From NCBI GenBank assembly GCA_013397935.1, contig VZRN01011463.1, positions 673,157 to 737,156 of the forward strand: a stretch of DNA of 64,000 bases. Direction: 5' to 3'. The notes beneath the pieces were generated by a model that was not told where the DNA came from, searched no databases, and saw only the letters and a program-made list of their open reading frames with translations. The translations under genes and the position numbers were made by a program. This DNA is from Dasyornis broadbenti. Taxonomy: Eukaryota > Chordata > Aves > Passeriformes > Dasyornithidae. Below, one piece after another: positions 61,143-64,000 of the stretch (positions are counted from its first letter, which is position 1; the number at the start of each line of letters is the position of its first letter).

Positions 61143-64000
61143 CTCCCGCAGAATATAGACAGCTGCTTTTTTCAGTTGAATAAAGGAGCAAAGTAAATTT
61201 CCATAACATTTCATTCATTCCTACTCTCAATCTACTCCAAGGGAAGTCAATGCTTAGGCAGATCTCTTTGAACAGTCAACCTGAAGCAATTCTGACTTGT
61301 AACAGAAAGTGGCTCTAAGGGATGAAACATAAAACGTGACTTGAAAAAGTTTTCCCCCTCGATATATTTTGCTTCAGAGTCAGGGGGATATTTTCAAAAC
61401 CTGAGCATTTGGGAAAATCTGCCAAGTGACTGAGCTTGGTTTTAAGTAGAAAAAGGCTGGCAGAATCACAGGAGAGCTTAAATTATTGGAGAACTTAAAA
61501 GTGAGAAAAAGCTAAAGCAGTAAAACCCAATGAAAACAAAATATTGGAGACTGAAACATGCCCAGGAGAGGCAAACATGGCCTAATGCCAAACATCAGCT
61601 TGAAAGATGGTACTTATTAAGAAGAGAGCTTCATACTCAAGAGATTGTTTTGGAGTAAGCCATGGAATCAGGAAGAGGGTAGATCAGATGATGGATATTA
61701 CCAGTGGAATACTTATAATAGACTTGCTAACAAAGACCCCTAAAAATATTAAAAGACTACAGATAAATTTGCAATATTCTCTCAGTCCAGCTCTATTGTG
61801 GCATTTGTTTTTTTATTTAGACATCAGCAGCTGTAAATTAATCCATTGTCCCAATAGGAGTTTCTTCGGGGTTGGAGGCTGAAGGTCTCCATAAGGAAGA
61901 AGAGCTGGAGTTTTAAAGCTAAGAAGCACTACTTTCACTGCATAATCACTGAGGTAGTACCCTTAGCTTATGCAATATCATAAAAAGTAAACCATGACTT
62001 GCAATATCATAGACTTTATTGCAAAACAACCCAAAAGGAAAGCAACCTCCTGAAACCCCTACAGCATCTCTGAAAAGATCATTATTAGGTTAGGAAAATT
62101 CAGTCAATGTGATTTCTATGAATATCCAATTTTTAGAACACTTAAGCACTGGATCAAGATTTAGGAAATGTACATTCAACTTTCGTCTATAGCAGAGACT
62201 TCCTGGGACCTTGGAAACATCACATTTTTTCTGGCCTCTTTGATTGCTCATAGGAAAATATGGAAAATAACTCTTCTCCACTCTGCTAAATCTATACCAA
62301 TTGTAAATTCACACTGTAGCTGTGCCCATCACTGACACAGCACCTCACACTTGATTGTGACAGGCTCCACGGTGAACACTAAAACTTGTTTTAACATCCA
62401 CTGTTTAAAAAATTCTAGCCTTTTGAGCCTCCATTACTTCAGAAAGGGGATATCTGTCCTACAGTAGTTCAATAATTTGCAGGGAAATGTGTCTCCATGG
62501 GTTTTGCATGTTATAAAAGGGCAGGACTGCAGACCAAGGAAAGAGACCTTCTTTCAAAACACCAAAACCACTTCACCACACAACCTTTTCTTACTTCTCT
62601 CCCCAAAGCTATTTTTGTTTCATCATATACAAGGGATGTGTGAGCACAAGAAGACAAACAAAAACTCCTTTCAATAATAAAACCATAAAATGGTGGAAAA
62701 TAGATTTTTCAGTTGAGTATCTTGCCTTGGCTTTTATCCACTCCTTGTCTTACTGATTATCTTCAGGATTCTTTAGGGCTATTGCAGTACCTTTCAATTC
62801 ATACTCAAGATGTCCCCTTCTCACCATGCAATCAGCTCTCACTTTCAACTGCCAGCACATCTCATTCCTCATCATCTGTGTCAGGGGCTGTATGAGCCTC
62901 ACAGCAGTGTCTTCAGAAAAACAACAACAAGAAATTCACACCATATTTAAAAATATCCAACTGTTTCACATCTGCACTGTATTCAGCCAGATTGAAAATG
63001 TGTTCTGAGTAAGTAATGGAAACAGGTCAGTGTAAATACTTGGCAACAACAGACATGGCAGTGTCCAACATTTTATTTCAAAAGCTAGCATGCAGCCTCT
63101 GTAATGGCGAAAAAAAAACATAAAATCATCATCAAGGACAAGGTGATTTGCTCCAGATAGACATTGAGCAAGCCCGTTTTGATGTTCAGCCCTAGAAACC
63201 TTTTATTATGTAACCACACCTCCCCAGATATTGGATGTGTATTTCTTCATTTATTTGATGGTCAAAAGGTCAAATACACTTAATTTCTTCAAGTGACATT
63301 AGAACTAATGTCCTTTCATGAGCATTTTGAGCTGCTGTTGCTGAAGTCAAGCATTTTAACCGCACAGTTACTCCTCTCTTTACAACCCCTTTTCTCCTAG
63401 GATGCCCCCAAAAAATTACATCAAGCAAAGTTATCTGTGCGATTATCTCTAAGTTGTACTTGGAAAGGACCCTAACTTATTTTTCACGCATAAATAACAA
63501 GACACTTAAATTACTTTTTCACACATAAAACCCGCTCAGCTTGTTTAAGCACTCAGGACAGAGAGCAAAATCAGATAGAGACATTTTGCTTTTGGAAGGA
63601 GCCTTTACAATGTATAACTTCATGGTAGTAGGGGGATATGGTTTCAATTCTAACCTGGATCAGACTCTAAACATTCTGACATGTATCAAGCAGAATTGCC
63701 AAAACATATTCTTCCCTTTCAAAACATTCCATTGGCTCTGGCCTCATTAGACAGTTTAAATGCTATTTCATTTTAAAAAATTAAAAATACAATGTTAAAA
63801 GGTTACATTGAAATAGAGAAATTGTGTGAAATCAGGGGACTTTATTTATTCTACTTTTGCAGTTTTTGGGGTACCATAGTGTTACCTAACAGATTAAATT
63901 CTAAAGTAGCCCAAATGAATAGCCTTTACATTTACTAGGTCCATTTCTACCAGTTATTCTGGAATGACTAAAATAAAAACCATTGTTTCTCTCTTATGTA
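61143..64000. other. Non-coding, nothing recognised
   Basis: AT-rich DNA to the window end. The 91-codon frame at 61607-61882 and the others match no known domain, and no further repeats were recognised. Confidence 0.65.

Noticed and set aside
61950..61970. TGAGGTAGTA at about 61950, matching the let-7 microRNA 5' end
   Set aside because: The rest of the mature sequence does not match and no complementary arm is present to form a hairpin.

Overview
The window looks like nuclear DNA from a bird. It is AT-rich, CpG-poor and vertebrate-like, and its only clearly recognisable interspersed repeats are CR1 LINEs. One of these ends in the CR1-type 3' octamers (ATTCTGTG, ATTCTATG). Repeat density is low, and mononucleotide A/T tracts are frequent. 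A crocodilian or turtle source is not strictly excluded. No rRNA, tRNA, CRISPR array or bacterial-type operon was seen, and no protein-coding gene could be identified. The longest open frames (about 130-160 codons) are about what chance gives in 64 kb of this composition, so nearly all are treated as spurious. The window is best read as intergenic DNA or the inside of a very long intron.

Layout: 1-5.6 kb is plain AT-rich DNA. At 5.67-5.77 kb (-) a short open frame resembles the C-terminal dimerisation region of hAT transposases. From 6.0 to 8.8 kb there are a C-run with G-quadruplex potential on the minus strand, a small CpG-enriched patch, and a long poly(A) holding a 3-base N gap. From 8.9 to 17.7 kb nothing is recognised. 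An (AAC)n-type tract sits at 17.76-17.88 kb. A heavily decayed CR1 with broken reverse-transcriptase motifs lies at 18.9-20.4 kb (+). Just downstream, at 20.67-20.88 kb (+), is a fragment of a different reverse transcriptase, of DIRS/Ty3 type.

From 20.9 to 40 kb the DNA is mostly unremarkable. Exceptions are a GC-richer block (27.8-28.6 kb), an A/C-rich tract (30.2 kb), two small tandem duplications, and a 68-bp sequence present twice about 930 bp apart (37.8 and 38.8 kb). A possible terminal exon lies on the minus strand near 39.7 kb, and a CR1 tail fragment at 40.2 kb. Further CR1 copies lie at 50.8-51.5 kb (-) and 60.5-61.1 kb (+). Between them are two plus-strand exon-like segments (51.9 and 52.5 kb), a very good recursive-splice-type sequence on the minus strand (53.68 kb), and a minus-strand open frame with a consensus donor (55.6-55.9 kb).

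No genes can be shown to work together here. The most coherent hypothesis is a long minus-strand transcript, suggested by the recursive-splice-like site at 53.68 kb and exon-like signals at 55.6 and 39.7 kb. This is inference and needs RNA evidence. No new biological system was found; the main points of interest are the two ancient transposon fossils and the splice-like signals.
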